A stretch of 64,000 bases of DNA from Mercenaria mercenaria (Eukaryota; Mollusca; Bivalvia; Venerida; Veneridae), in contig NC_069377.1 of NCBI RefSeq assembly GCF_021730395.1, forward strand, positions 39,758,501 through 39,822,500, read 5' to 3'. Below are positions 32,801-40,088 of the stretch, piece after piece (within the stretch, counting starts at the first letter, position 1; the number at the start of each line of letters is the position of its first letter). The notes under the pieces are model-generated. The model was not told the origin of the DNA. It saw only the letters and a list, made by a program, of their open reading frames with translations, and ran no database searches. Position numbers and translations under genes: made by a program.

Positions 32801-34996
32801 CCATAATTGACCCTAGGGGGATAATTTCAATAATCTTAGTGGAGGACCACTAGATGATGTCACATACAAAATATCAAAGCCCTAGGCCCTGTGGTTTTGA
32901 ACAAGAAGATTTTCAAAGTTTTCCCCTTATATAAATCTGTGTAAATTATAAAAATAAATAAAGGGCCATATAACTCACTCAAAAATTGTTGAACCAGTCT
33001 GATTTTCAGGGGGACACAACTAGGGTACAAAAACATCATTCTTACAAAGTTTGGTCAAAATCCCCCCCAGTAGTTTCTGAGGAGATGCGATAACGAGAAA
33101 TTGTTAACGGACGGAAGGACTGACGGAAGGACGACGGACCATGGACGCAGAGTGATTTGAATAGCCCACCATCTGATGATGGTGAGCTAAAAACTGATGG
33201 CAACAGTTATTTCTATCTTAACATGCATCATATGTTATGCTAGCTAAAAAAAAATCAGCTCAGAGATGTTTATATGCTGTTACGGATCTCTGTGCTGAAA
33301 CGAATCCCGTACTGAAACCTAACCAGGAATCGTGCCAGAAGTCTGTCACGCTATAATTTCATCAAATGAAATGCAATGAACTCACCTTTTATTTTAAAAG
33401 GTTTCTAATTAATTTTTCTTTTGATCTGGCATAAAATAATCCATGCAACATAATATGAACACAAGTTATACACACAAGTTTCAAATTGGTACCCCTGTCT
33501 GCAATATTGTGTCCGCCATTGCAGCCAGTTGTCACCTGATCAGAGTATCTCTTCATTTGAAAACCAATAGGCGGTATAGAATTTGTTATTTACTGACCTT
33601 TTCTGAGAACTTAAACTTTCTAGGGTATGTTTTTTATGAATTTTATTGAAATAGTTATGTTTATGATTAAAATAAATGCATCAATAAGTGAAATTTTGAT
33701 CTTGATTTTCAAAAATAACCATGTGCTCTGAACTGTTGCATGACGTCATCCGTTTCTCACGAGAGAAGTGTGCGAGATGTTGCGGTTTGATACTGGTTAG
33801 TTAACCAAATGGGGTTTCGCCATAACTTAATGGACGCGACCATCAGAAAATAAAAACAGCGTCAGTTAAGATATGGTAGCCAGAACTAATGTTATGCTTA
33901 ATAAATGGACCAAGTTTGAAAGAATTATCTTCATTACTTTTCAAGAAATATTAGTTATTATGTCAAAAGCCCGATCGGGCAATGTTACCAGCCTGCTGAA
34001 AGTTTGCCTAAATTTCTGAGACATGTTTTCTGTATGCAGTGTTTGTTTTCCAATTGCCAATTTTTTGCCAAAGTTGTAACTTCCATGTGCTGTCTCTCAT
34101 CGAAAGAAGTAATTTTCTTTCAGCAAAATTGATACATTATGCTCCTATCATGTATGGAATATTCATTTTCTACATCTACATCTACATCTTTCACCCAACC
34201 GTCGATTTCCGACTATCACTGGGCGGCGCTGTCAGAGAAACAGTTGTTAAAGAATTGATATGTTACAATGTTAAAAGAATAAAAGCTAAAAAAGACAGTA
34301 TGCTACAGTTAAAATGGGACAGAGGCAACAGAATTACATACTGACCACCGCCAGCCTCTCTCTAAAGATACTGAGACTGGGGCTAGATTTAACATGAGTT
34401 GGTAGGGAGTTCCAGAGTCGGATGGTCCTAGGGAAGTAGGAGTTAGAAAAGTACTGAGTGTGAGACATGGGGATTAAGTAATTTAGGTTTCTAGTTGGAA
34501 GGTCTACATAATCTTAAAACATGCAAGGCTTATTCCCCTATTAATCTGCTTTCAGTAAAACGAGGCAGTCCAAAAGCAAAGAGGGCCACCTGACCTTGAA
34601 AATATGTATGACACACCCAATTCATAAATAGATCTAGTAAAAATGTGTTTAATATAAAAGGCATGACCAAAAAAAGGGGTGTGTTTTGACTAGGGGATGT
34701 TTTGACTAACAAGCTTTACAAGAAACTTAACACCCCATAAACTTGATCGATTATATTTATGACCAAAAACACAATTGATTTGTCATTTATACATATACCA
34801 AGAGTCCAAAATCAAAATTTCATTCCTGTAATCAAAACTTACAAAAAGCGGCGGTTGTTGCTACCTATAGGAAATATTGCCGTATTTACCTTTCACGCGG
34901 AAGTTCCACCTCTCAACTCCTTTAAATTCAACTTACTAAAATGCCTCATACATTCTTACCAATTGTAACAGCGGTTGGGTCAAACTTAGGAGGCAT
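20829..34996 (-). CDS. RPL12: 60S ribosomal protein L12 (uL11), complete gene of six coding exons
   Basis: uL11 forms the base of the P-stalk on the large subunit, where it binds 28S rRNA and helps recruit translation GTPases (family knowledge). Six exons splice in consistent phases: 34996-34960, 27566-27493, 25398-25218, 24304-24197, 22133-22042, 20834-20829. They give 165 residues, as in human RPL12. Visible landmarks are MPPKFDP at the start, [71 protein letters not shown] and [18 protein letters not shown] near the C terminus. All donors are GT and all acceptors AG. No frameshift or internal stop was seen, so the gene appears functional. About 13.7 kb of introns for 0.5 kb of coding sequence is unusually long, and transposons fill much of it. 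A processed pseudogene is excluded by the introns. Confidence 0.96.
20835..22041 (-). other. RPL12: RPL12 intron 5
   Basis: 1.2 kb of AT-rich sequence. I see no transposon ends or tandem units in it, unlike introns 1, 2 and 4. Confidence 0.7.
22042..22133 (-). CDS. RPL12: RPL12 coding exon 5
   Basis: Acceptor TTTCTAG, then (G)[18 protein letters not shown] and [12 protein letters not shown], ending in phase 0 at the donor GTATGT. Reading on past this donor would add an unrelated hydrophobic tail, so the splice is preferred. Confidence 0.93.
22501..22617 (+). pseudogene. N-terminal fragment of a hAT-like transposase
   Basis: ATG opens 39 codons: [19 protein letters not shown], then [16 protein letters not shown]. 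It aligns with the frame starting at 30977 on the minus strand ([14 protein letters not shown] ... [10 protein letters not shown]), sharing KQRK, F/Y-F, TK and QPI. The coding sequence is cut at about 22613 by the end of an array element. It lies in RPL12 intron 4, antisense to the gene. Family assignment rests on the fuller copy. Confidence 0.55.
22613..23738 (-). mobile_element. Family A' element in RPL12 intron 4, minus orientation
   Basis: Its minus-strand 3' end is clear: AGGTGAGCGATATAGGGTC, hairpin AGGGTCATCATGACCCT, CTCTTGT. Units of ~150 bp follow to about 23738, where the 5' part is lost. It is interrupted by the MITE at 23042-23541 and has itself landed in the transposase fragment at 22501. 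Confidence 0.75.
23042..23541. mobile_element. 500-bp MITE, CAGGGTTC-type ends
   Basis: Ends are CAGGGTTCAAATTTAG and CTAAATTTGACCTTG, inverted repeats with one gap and one mismatch. TTTTCC flanks both sides (23036-23041 and 23542-23547), and the host array continues in register. The CAGGG start is hAT-like, but 6 bp is short for a hAT duplication. A similar end (AAATTTGAACCCTG) stands alone near 57190. Confidence 0.7.
24197..24304 (-). CDS. RPL12: RPL12 coding exon 4
   Basis: Acceptor ATTTTAG, then (V)[18 protein letters not shown] and [17 protein letters not shown], with donor GTAAGTTAG splitting a glycine codon. Residues 98-133 plus part of 134. Confidence 0.95.
24305..25217 (-). other. 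RPL12: RPL12 intron 3
   Basis: 0.9 kb between exons 3 and 4. No repeat family from elsewhere in the window was recognised. Confidence 0.6.
25218..25398 (-). CDS. RPL12: RPL12 coding exon 3
   Basis: Acceptor ATTTTAG, then SPKKIGDD...DRKKVKH, ending one base into a valine codon at the donor GTAAGAG. It holds the rRNA-binding core of the family, including [12 protein letters not shown]. Residues 38-97. Confidence 0.95.
25571..25974. mobile_element. 404-bp TIR element carrying a tRNA-like cassette
   Basis: Ends CAATCTGACTAAAGTAC ... GTACTTTAGTCAGATTG are perfect 17-bp inverted repeats. Perfect 9-bp target duplications GGTTCGATG flank them (25562-25570 and 25975-25983). After the 17 bp, each arm has a different small hairpin (left GATCTTC/GAAGATC, right ATCCTAT/ATAGGAT), then the arms agree again (ATCTGAGAACG). 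9-bp duplications fit MULE-like or Merlin elements (family knowledge). It sits in RPL12 intron 2. No transposase is present. Confidence 0.85.
25732..25797 (-). other. tRNA-like sequence inside the TIR element
   Basis: On the minus strand it has an A box (TTAGCTCAGTTGGTAGG), an anticodon-type stem-loop CTTGC-TTTATAA-GCGAG and a B box in a T arm (CCCGGGTTCGAGCCC). The acceptor strands do not pair and the D stem is weak, so a working tRNA is unlikely. It is a pseudo-tRNA or a SINE head. Confidence 0.7.
26522..27482 (-). mobile_element. GACCTTTGACC tandem-repeat element in RPL12 intron 2
   Basis: About seven ~130-bp units (CATCTGCTGGTCATGACCAA, GTGACCTTGACC, TACTGACCTCAAAATC). Inverted ends TATACCCCCAC and GTGGGGTATAAA. 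Minus-strand reading starts with TACCCCACAAAACGAAG, followed by a GGTCGGTCCG patch, and ends near CACTCTTGT at 26522. Confidence 0.65.
27493..27566 (-). CDS. RPL12: RPL12 coding exon 2
   Basis: Acceptor ATTTCAG, then [20 protein letters not shown] and GPLGL, ending in phase 0 at the donor GTAGGT. Residues 13-37. Confidence 0.95.
28153..29740 (-). mobile_element. Family A'' array element, complete, minus orientation
   Basis: Minus-strand start TTTTTAGCTCACCTGTCAC with the hairpin CACCTGTCACAAAGTGACAAGGTG. It then has GTGATCGCCC, a (CGTGCGTG)n patch and ten or so ~155-bp units (GACCTCTCTAGAG, CCCAGTTTCGAACTTGACC). The end is AGGTGAGCGATTCAGGACC, hairpin AGGACCATCATGGTCCT, CTTGTT. Unit copies are very alike, suggesting recent homogenisation. 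Confidence 0.85.
29918..30047 (-). pseudogene. hAT-like transposase exon with BED-type zinc-finger half
   Basis: Reads [17 protein letters not shown], then [16 protein letters not shown] and VFCKLCRK. The W-x(2-3)-FPWL ... CxxC pattern is that of the N-terminal zinc finger in hAT-like (KIAA1586/ZNF862-related) proteins. A donor GTAAGT lies at the end of the frame (GGAA|GTAAGT), so this looks like a real first coding exon left from a transposon. No later exon is found. An upstream in-frame extension to 30130 exists but starts in low-complexity sequence. Confidence 0.5.
30618..31350 (-). mobile_element. 733-bp TIR element, internally deleted hAT-like
   Basis: Perfect 13-bp TIRs GTGTTCCAGATAA / TTATCTGGAACAC, with TTACA on both sides (30613-30617 and 31351-31355). 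It keeps one transposase exon on the minus strand and lacks the catalytic region. A 5-bp duplication is known for a minor hAT clade; 8 bp is usual. Confidence 0.7.
30724..30977 (-). pseudogene. First coding exon of a hAT-like transposase
   Basis: Starts [19 protein letters not shown] and continues [14 protein letters not shown], then [19 protein letters not shown]. The W-x3-YPWI pattern is the entry to a BED-like finger. A donor GTAAGT follows (AACG|GTAAGT). The catalytic domain is absent from the element, so the piece cannot act as a transposase. Same family as the fragment at 22501-22617. Confidence 0.55.
31573..33193 (-). mobile_element. Family C element, minus orientation
   Basis: Minus-strand start TTTTTAGCTCACC-ATCATCAGATG and a GTCCGTCGTCCTTCC patch, then GTGACCCCCGGGGCGG units and ~105-bp units with CAAATTTGGACCACATGC. 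The end is GGGCGCCAAGATCAC, hairpin GATCACTCTGTGATC, TCTTGT. A MITE is inserted at 31959-32205. The second, oppositely oriented copy is at 58236-59948. Confidence 0.8.
31959..32205. mobile_element. 247-bp MITE with CTAGG target duplications
   Basis: Ends CAGGCCTTTTTTT and AAAAAAAGGGCTG are 13-bp inverted repeats with one mismatch. CTAGG flanks both sides (31954-31958, 32206-32210), and the interrupted repeat reads on as CTAGGTCAAT. The palindrome GGGCCGAAATTCGGCCCC lies near the left end. No coding sequence. Confidence 0.8.
34334..34513 (-). pseudogene. LINE ORF2 C-terminal fragment in RPL12 intron 1
   Basis: 59 codons and a stop: [19 protein letters not shown], then [15 protein letters not shown] and [12 protein letters not shown]. 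The FPRTIRxWNSLP signature is the usual C-terminal end of many non-LTR reverse transcriptases. It differs from the CR1/L2-type LINE at 15391, so a second LINE family is present. The rest of the element is missing. Confidence 0.75.
34960..34996 (-). CDS. RPL12: RPL12 coding exon 1
   Basis: ATG (34996-34994) opens [12 protein letters not shown] and ends one base into the next codon at the donor GTAAGAATG. Start chosen because the N terminus matches the family exactly (MPPKFDP). Intron 1 follows (7.4 kb). Confidence 0.95.
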
Positions 34997-35097
34997 TGTT
35001 TATACAGTTGATTTTCTTCAATTCTTCGAAGTAAGTGTTGGATGAGTCCGATTTTTTTGGACACGACCAAAAAGTTGCACCACTCAGAAGAATTGAT

Positions 35098-35113
35098 GTG
35101 GCGGAAAAGGAAG
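35098..35113 (-). promoter_or_regulatory. RPL12: Candidate RPL12 transcription start with a TOP-like tract
   Basis: On the minus strand CTTCCTTTTCC, followed by GCCACATC, lies about 105 bases before the ATG. Ribosomal protein mRNAs begin with a C followed by a pyrimidine tract that couples translation to TOR signalling (family knowledge). No TATA box is evident. The position of the start is inference. Confidence 0.35.
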
Positions 35114-35230
35114 TAAGTGAACGGTGCTGCTATAAAATTATTTTTCGGAATAATACAGGTTAAAAAACACTAAAATCAGGCATATTGGTTACAGGTTAGA
35201 TACCACTAATGTACAAGTTTACTAGAACTG

Positions 35231-35484
35231 TTTGTTTGTTTGTTTGTTTTGGGTTTAACGCCGTTTTTCAACAGTATTTCAGTCATGTAACGGCGGGCAG
35301 TTAACCTAACCAGTGTTCCTGCATTCTGTACCGGTACAAACCTGTTCTCCGCAAGTAACTGCCAAGTTCCCCACATGTATTATCAGAGGTGGAGGACGAA
35401 TGATGTCAGACACAATGTCTTTTATCAAATCCTCACGGAGAACATACGCCCCGCCCGAGGATCGAACTCGCGACACCGCGATTG
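35231..35484 (-). mobile_element. tRNA-derived SINE, minus orientation, with 9-bp target duplications
   Basis: CTAGAACTG occurs at 35222-35230 and 35485-35493. On the minus strand it has a B box (GCGAGTTCGATCCTCG), a ~200-base body (GTTCTCCGCAAGTAACT on the plus strand) and the end GGCGTTAAACCC plus (AAAC)n. The A-box half of the head is lost. A truncated sister lies at 10921-11091. Confidence 0.85.
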
Positions 35485-36900
35485 CTAGAACTGATAAAAT
35501 CTTTCATGACATTGAACTTACAGATCCTACTCCAAGCAAACAATATCCATAGAGAATGAACCCAACAAATTAGAATCGTTTAAAGAGAATTCCTATGGGT
35601 TTTTTTTATTTCATAGATTTTTTTTCAAATTCACATATCTGATAGGAAATTTTGTGTTGAAAACAATGAACAAATAAAAAAATGGGTCACCAAGCTTGTT
35701 TTTGTGAAAAATTGTTTTGAACGTACACTCCCACTGATGCTGAAACTACTAGCCATTTTTCAACATTTCATACTTCTCTGCTTTTTAATACAATATCATT
35801 ACAATGATGGGTACAAATGAAAAAAAAATCTTGTTTCATATTCACTTTTGTGAACTTTTTTTCAATGAAAAATACTCATAGAATTTTTTTAATTATGAAA
35901 AAAAGTTTCATAGATTTTTTTCTGTTTTCCTTGAGTAATCTTGGGATCTGTATCTATTATACTCAGATAAACACATCCAAGAAGACGTTCGACCTTTATA
36001 CTTTTATTACCAGATGATTACAGTTAATACCAGTATTCTTCCAAATACAATTCTCTCCAACAGACAGATACCAGAACCTTTCAGGTTGATCTGATGGGAT
36101 CAAACCCTTTCTGGAACTATACACATCACACACCACGTCTCTCTCTCTGTCTGCGCTCCGGTTACTGTAACTACTCTAAAAAGGTACCACGTCTACATCA
36201 CACAGTACATGGCCGAGTTTAGAAACTCAAGACTCAAACATTTCCAGTCTCTAAATAAAACATGTCTGACCTCTGTCAGCTATAGAGAAAGAATGACGTA
36301 AAACAGGTATAAAACTACCACATGACTAATCACATGACCAAAGAGCGGGAACTAAAAATAACTACAAAACCGAAAGTAAAAGTAGACAGATGACAAGCAG
36401 GGATTAATCGGAAAGGAATATGATTAAGTATTAACCGAGAGTTAATAAATATAACTGTAATAAATTCAACCCGGTTATACTTGTGTATAGATAATTGTAT
36501 TGTGAACATAAAAATGGCCAAAAAAATATGGGTCACCAGGCTAAATTGTATGTTAAGACCGCTTGAATACAACACGTGTTCAGACGAAAAAATGGCCCGA
36601 ACTTGACCAAATTGATTATATCTGCTAGAAGTTAAAAAATATTAATCCTTTCTATAACTGAATACTAAATGGTTTGAAAGGAGATATTGTCTTATCAATA
36701 CAAAGTTAATTGTCTAGCATTATATGAACAATACTGTCTTTGTACTGAAATGCATTGTCAAAACACAACCACAAATGGCAAGTTGCATGATACATGTGAG
36801 GCATGATACATGTCAATACAACATAAACCAGTATCAACATTTAATTATTGATAAAACTTATTGAAAAATGTTATTGTAATAGGAGCGGAAAAATGTGCAG

Positions 36901-36974
36901 TCCGCGGTACAGGACTCGAACCTGCGACCTTCTGTTTGCAAGTCAGATGCTCTACAAACTGAGCTTATCGGAGA
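36901..36974 (-). other. tRNA-like sequence
   Basis: On the minus strand: D arm GCTC-AGTTTGTA-GAGC (perfect), anticodon-type loop CTTGCAA, T arm GCAGG-TTCGAGT-CCTGT. The acceptor strands do not pair, so it is not a working tRNA. The next bases (GACTGCACATTTTTC) are also found after the tRNA-like cassette at 25732-25797. Confidence 0.65.
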
Positions 36975-37133
36975 ATCGATATCATAGACTAATTATATAC
37001 ATTATATACACACTGCTACATTCCTCTCTCCTTTTATTCAAAGACAAACTTTTGAATTCTTTTTGACTAACCCAGCCATTGCTTCACCCTAGCTCTAGGA
37101 TTCCAAGGCTAGTCACCACACTCACGGCACCAA

Positions 37134-37779
37134 TGTACCAGGCTCTAGTCGGACTGGCTCGAGTCTCAGTACTACTATTTTATTTAAAGAATATATCTAT
37201 ATATATTCATTTAATTATTCCAGTATTTATTTAATTTGAATAAACAAAGAAACTTAAAGAAGGAAACAAGAATTATTAATTATTTATCACGAGAGAAAGT
37301 GAAATGTATTTAAGTTTTAGTTTTAGAGTTTTGCTATAAGCAAGAAATTATATGAGAATGATCTCAATTAAATAAATGAAGCGCGTAGGCTTTTGTGACA
37401 GTACCGGTTGTCCGGCACAGTCTATCTAAATAACAAACTGCTATGCACGACTATAATATAAATGAAATTTCCCGCGCATAGTCACATGACAGATATAAAC
37501 AATTAATAGTTCTAGTTTCATTCTTAAAGTTTCTTTGTTTATTTAAAATAAATTAATACTGGAATAATTAAATAAATATATATAGATATATTTTATAAAT
37601 AAAATAGTAGCACTGAGTTGTTGACTCTTGTCTTCATTGTAGTGTAGGAAAGTCCCAGAAACATATCGGCCATAGATTAATCAGTTCTACCACCACTATA
37701 TGATCACCTAGATTAGAAATTTATATATAGATCTATTTCGCAGCTGAGACTCGAGCCAGTCCGACTACAGCCTGGTACA
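37134..37779. mobile_element. 646-bp inverted-repeat element
   Basis: Ends TGTACCAGGCTCTAGTCGG and CCGACTACAGCCTGGTACA match inversely. The arms continue for ~130 bp (GACTGGCTCGAGTCTCAG; ATTATTCCAGTATT; AACAAAGAAACTT), interrupted in the right arm by ~100 bp of unrelated sequence. No coding sequence and no clear target duplication. Confidence 0.65.
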
Positions 37780-37921
37780 TTATCTTATACAAGATTCCTC
37801 ATATTTATAAACGTCTATCACATGTTTCAACAAATGTTGACTTCACTTCATTCACTTTTTCCATAGATAGTATCAGGTGCGCAGAAAGATGCGCACAAAA
37901 ACCATAGGAATTCCCTTTAAA

Positions 37922-38599
37922 AGGAGGAAATGAAATATTTTTCGGACATTTCAGTTAACCGAGCAACAGTAATTGGAATTTTCCATGTATTCTTGTTCCG
38001 AAACGAAACCGGACAAATCTTACGACAGTATTGATTGTACTTAAAGTTGTACATGCAAAATTTGTAAACGAAATTTGATTTGTAAAAAAAATGGCAAGTT
38101 CCTCTCAGAGATAAAGCTAAACAATTTCAGCAATGGTTACAGCTGAAGGCTTATTTCAGTACAAAGTAATATAAGTTTCTGACTTCGACGTTTTTCTATC
38201 AATATATTTGTATAAATCTTTCTTTTACATCGACCGTGCCTCAGTTAATAATACCCGAAAGTGGTGTAAACAGTAATCGAAATTAGATAGATAGATGTCT
38301 CGAAAGATACATTGAAAGAAGTTCAGATGGGTTGTTTTAAATGAAGAATACCTTTCTTATATAAAAGTTAACAGCCCTTTTAACTTTTATTTTTCTATAT
38401 TTTCTATAGTAGTGATGTAGTTCTTTATGGGAACATAAGTCTCTGGAAATGTTATATTCAAGAAACTGTCAAAAACAACGTTATTAAGTAAATGGATTTT
38501 ATATGAAATAAAGAACAACCGGGTTTAGTGTATTCTCATCCATCAGAGGTCCTTCAAAATCACGAACCGATTGCAACCAGGGAACCGTGGTAGACCTCT
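37922..38599. other. Intergenic, no gene recognised
   Basis: AT-rich. A short (GATA)n run lies near 38286. No repeat family or splice-bordered frame was recognised. Confidence 0.45.
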
Positions 38600-39029
38600 G
38601 GTCCCAATTTCACGAAAAACTGAAATAATTGCTTAGCTAAAACCGTTATTTCAAATGCTTTTTTTGCCCTGTATGCATCTTCCATGTTGACTTTTTCATC
38701 TATATCAGAACCGTATATGGCTATTTCATTGATCAAAACACAACAGTTCTGAATTTAACAGAAAACGAAGTAAAGAAATAAGAATTATACTTAAGCAAAT
38801 ACTTACCTTCATTATATCGTGCTTAAATAGAAATATCATATCCGACGGATATTTGCATGACTGAAATAAGTACTGCAGACAAATACTACTAACCATAGTA
38901 TAATTTAGCTATAGACACATTGTTATAGAAAAAAACAGCATTTAAATACAATGGCTTAACCAATAGCACGATTTTAAAATAACAGACTTAATTAAGTAAT
39001 TACTTAAGTTTTCTCGTGAAATTGGGCCC
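38600..39029. mobile_element. ~430-bp MITE
   Basis: Ends GGTCCCAATTTCACGA and TCGTGAAATTGGGCCC are inverted repeats with one mismatch in 16. AT-rich interior (GCTTAGCTAA; TTAAGTAATTACTTAA). No open frame. Confidence 0.65.
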
Positions 39030-39030
39030 A

Positions 39031-39374
39031 GGCCCCGTGTTCACAAAACATTTTCAGTCTCAGCTGAGTTTGATAATTGAACTTTATTTGTCATTTATAT
39101 GTAAATAGCATGTTTAAAACTAAATTTTAACTTAACTTTTACCCTACTAAATTTCTAAAATGGACTGGTCCATTATTTAATACGGATAGTGCGAACAGCG
39201 CAGACCATGAACATCCTGCACGGATGTGTAGGCTGATCTTTTTCAAGTGGCTATTCAGTATTGATGGCCAGTCTCAGTTGGAATTTAACCTTGAAGTTTT
39301 AGTAAAGTTGATATTAAAATTTCAATCTCAAACTCAGCTGAGACCGAAAAATGTTTTGTGAATACTGTGCCTGG
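39031..39374. mobile_element. ~344-bp MITE adjoining the previous one
   Basis: GTGTTCACAAAACATTTTC followed by AGTCTCAGCTGAG on the left is matched inversely by CTCAGCTGAGACCGAAAAA and TGTTTTGTGAATAC on the right. The outermost bases (GGCCCCG / TGCCTGG) are diverged. The inside contains GCGAACAGCGCAGACCATGA, related to the arms of the hairpin MITE at 2955. Confidence 0.65.
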
Positions 39375-39777
39375 TGTGTGCGATTAGATTTAGTGGTGCT
39401 CAACCCTGAGCCCTATAAAGGTCACACACCAGTAAATAGTATTCCCTATGTATTCTATATAAAACTGACAATTTTTAAAGAGCTACCAAACATAGCTAGA
39501 CCCATTTCAGAGAACAAATTCTTACCTCATTTTAAAGAGTTATGATGAAACTGATATAAAATGAAGAGGAAAGTAGTTATCTTCTAAGAGAGATTGCTCT
39601 TGTCACATTTGCTTACTGTAAAATCACATCAAAATCACACTGCTGTGATCTGGAAGTACTACTCGTGCTAAGATTGAACTTCACTTCACCAAATACAACC
39701 TCCTCTCCCATTTTTCCTACCAAAATGTCAAAAATACATCCACAATGAAATTTAAACAGAAACCAATTTTAATATAG

Positions 39778-40044
39778 TGGGTTCGATCCCTGGCCGCGTC
39801 ATACCAAAGACGTAAAAAATGGTACTAGAAGCTTCCTCGCTTGGCGCTCAGCATTAAGAGGATAGTACTAGGACTGGTAAGCCTGGTGTCAGTATAATGT
39901 GACTGGGTGGGGTATCATGTCATGTGTCTACGGCGTGATATTCCAGTGAGGCAGCACTATAAAGTTGGGCATTGTGTTCACTGCTACAAGTAGACACCGT
40001 CGTTCATATGACTGAAAAATTGTTCAGAAAGACGTTAAACCCGA
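39778..40044 (+). mobile_element. 5'-truncated tRNA-derived SINE
   Basis: Begins at a B box (GGGTTCGATCCC) and has a body with GCTTCCTCGCTTGGCGCTC and GGACTGGTAAGCCTGGTGTC. It ends GACGTTAAACCC, the same 3' motif as the other SINEs here. The A box is missing. The body resembles mollusc V/RUDI-type SINEs as I recall them, which is not proven here. Confidence 0.75.
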
Positions 40045-40088
40045 ACACACACACACACACACACGCACACGCACACACACACACACAA
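40045..40088 (+). repeat. (CA)n microsatellite forming the SINE tail
   Basis: About 21 dinucleotide units with a few CG interruptions, directly after GTTAAACCC. Confidence 0.9.

Larger units (their letters stand above)
27697..33995. mobile_element. 6.3-kb TIR element in RPL12 intron 1
   Basis: Left end CAGGCTGGTAACATTGCCC and the reverse complement of the right end agree for about 105 bp, including CCCGATCGGGC, TAATATTTCTTGAAAA and TTTCAAACTTGGTCCATTT, at near 88-90% by eye. No clear target duplication (TTGAA versus CTGAA). The inside is filled with later insertions: an array (28153-29740), hAT-like pieces (29.9-31.4 kb) and a family C element (31573-33193). No transposase specific to these ends was recognised. 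Confidence 0.7.
35584..37916. mobile_element. 2.3-kb element flanked by TTAA
   Basis: Ends AGAGAATTCCTATGGGTTTT and AAAACCATAGGAATTCCCT are inverted repeats, with TTAA on each side (35580-35583, 37917-37920). TTAA duplications are typical of piggyBac and Kolobok-type elements. A GTGCGC-AGAAAGAT-GCGCAC hairpin lies next to the right end. No transposase was recognised. It contains a tRNA-like sequence (36901-36974) and a nested inverted-repeat element (37134-37779). Confidence 0.7.

Noticed and set aside
20829-34996. RPL12 as a processed pseudogene
   Set aside because: Five introns with standard borders and an intact frame.
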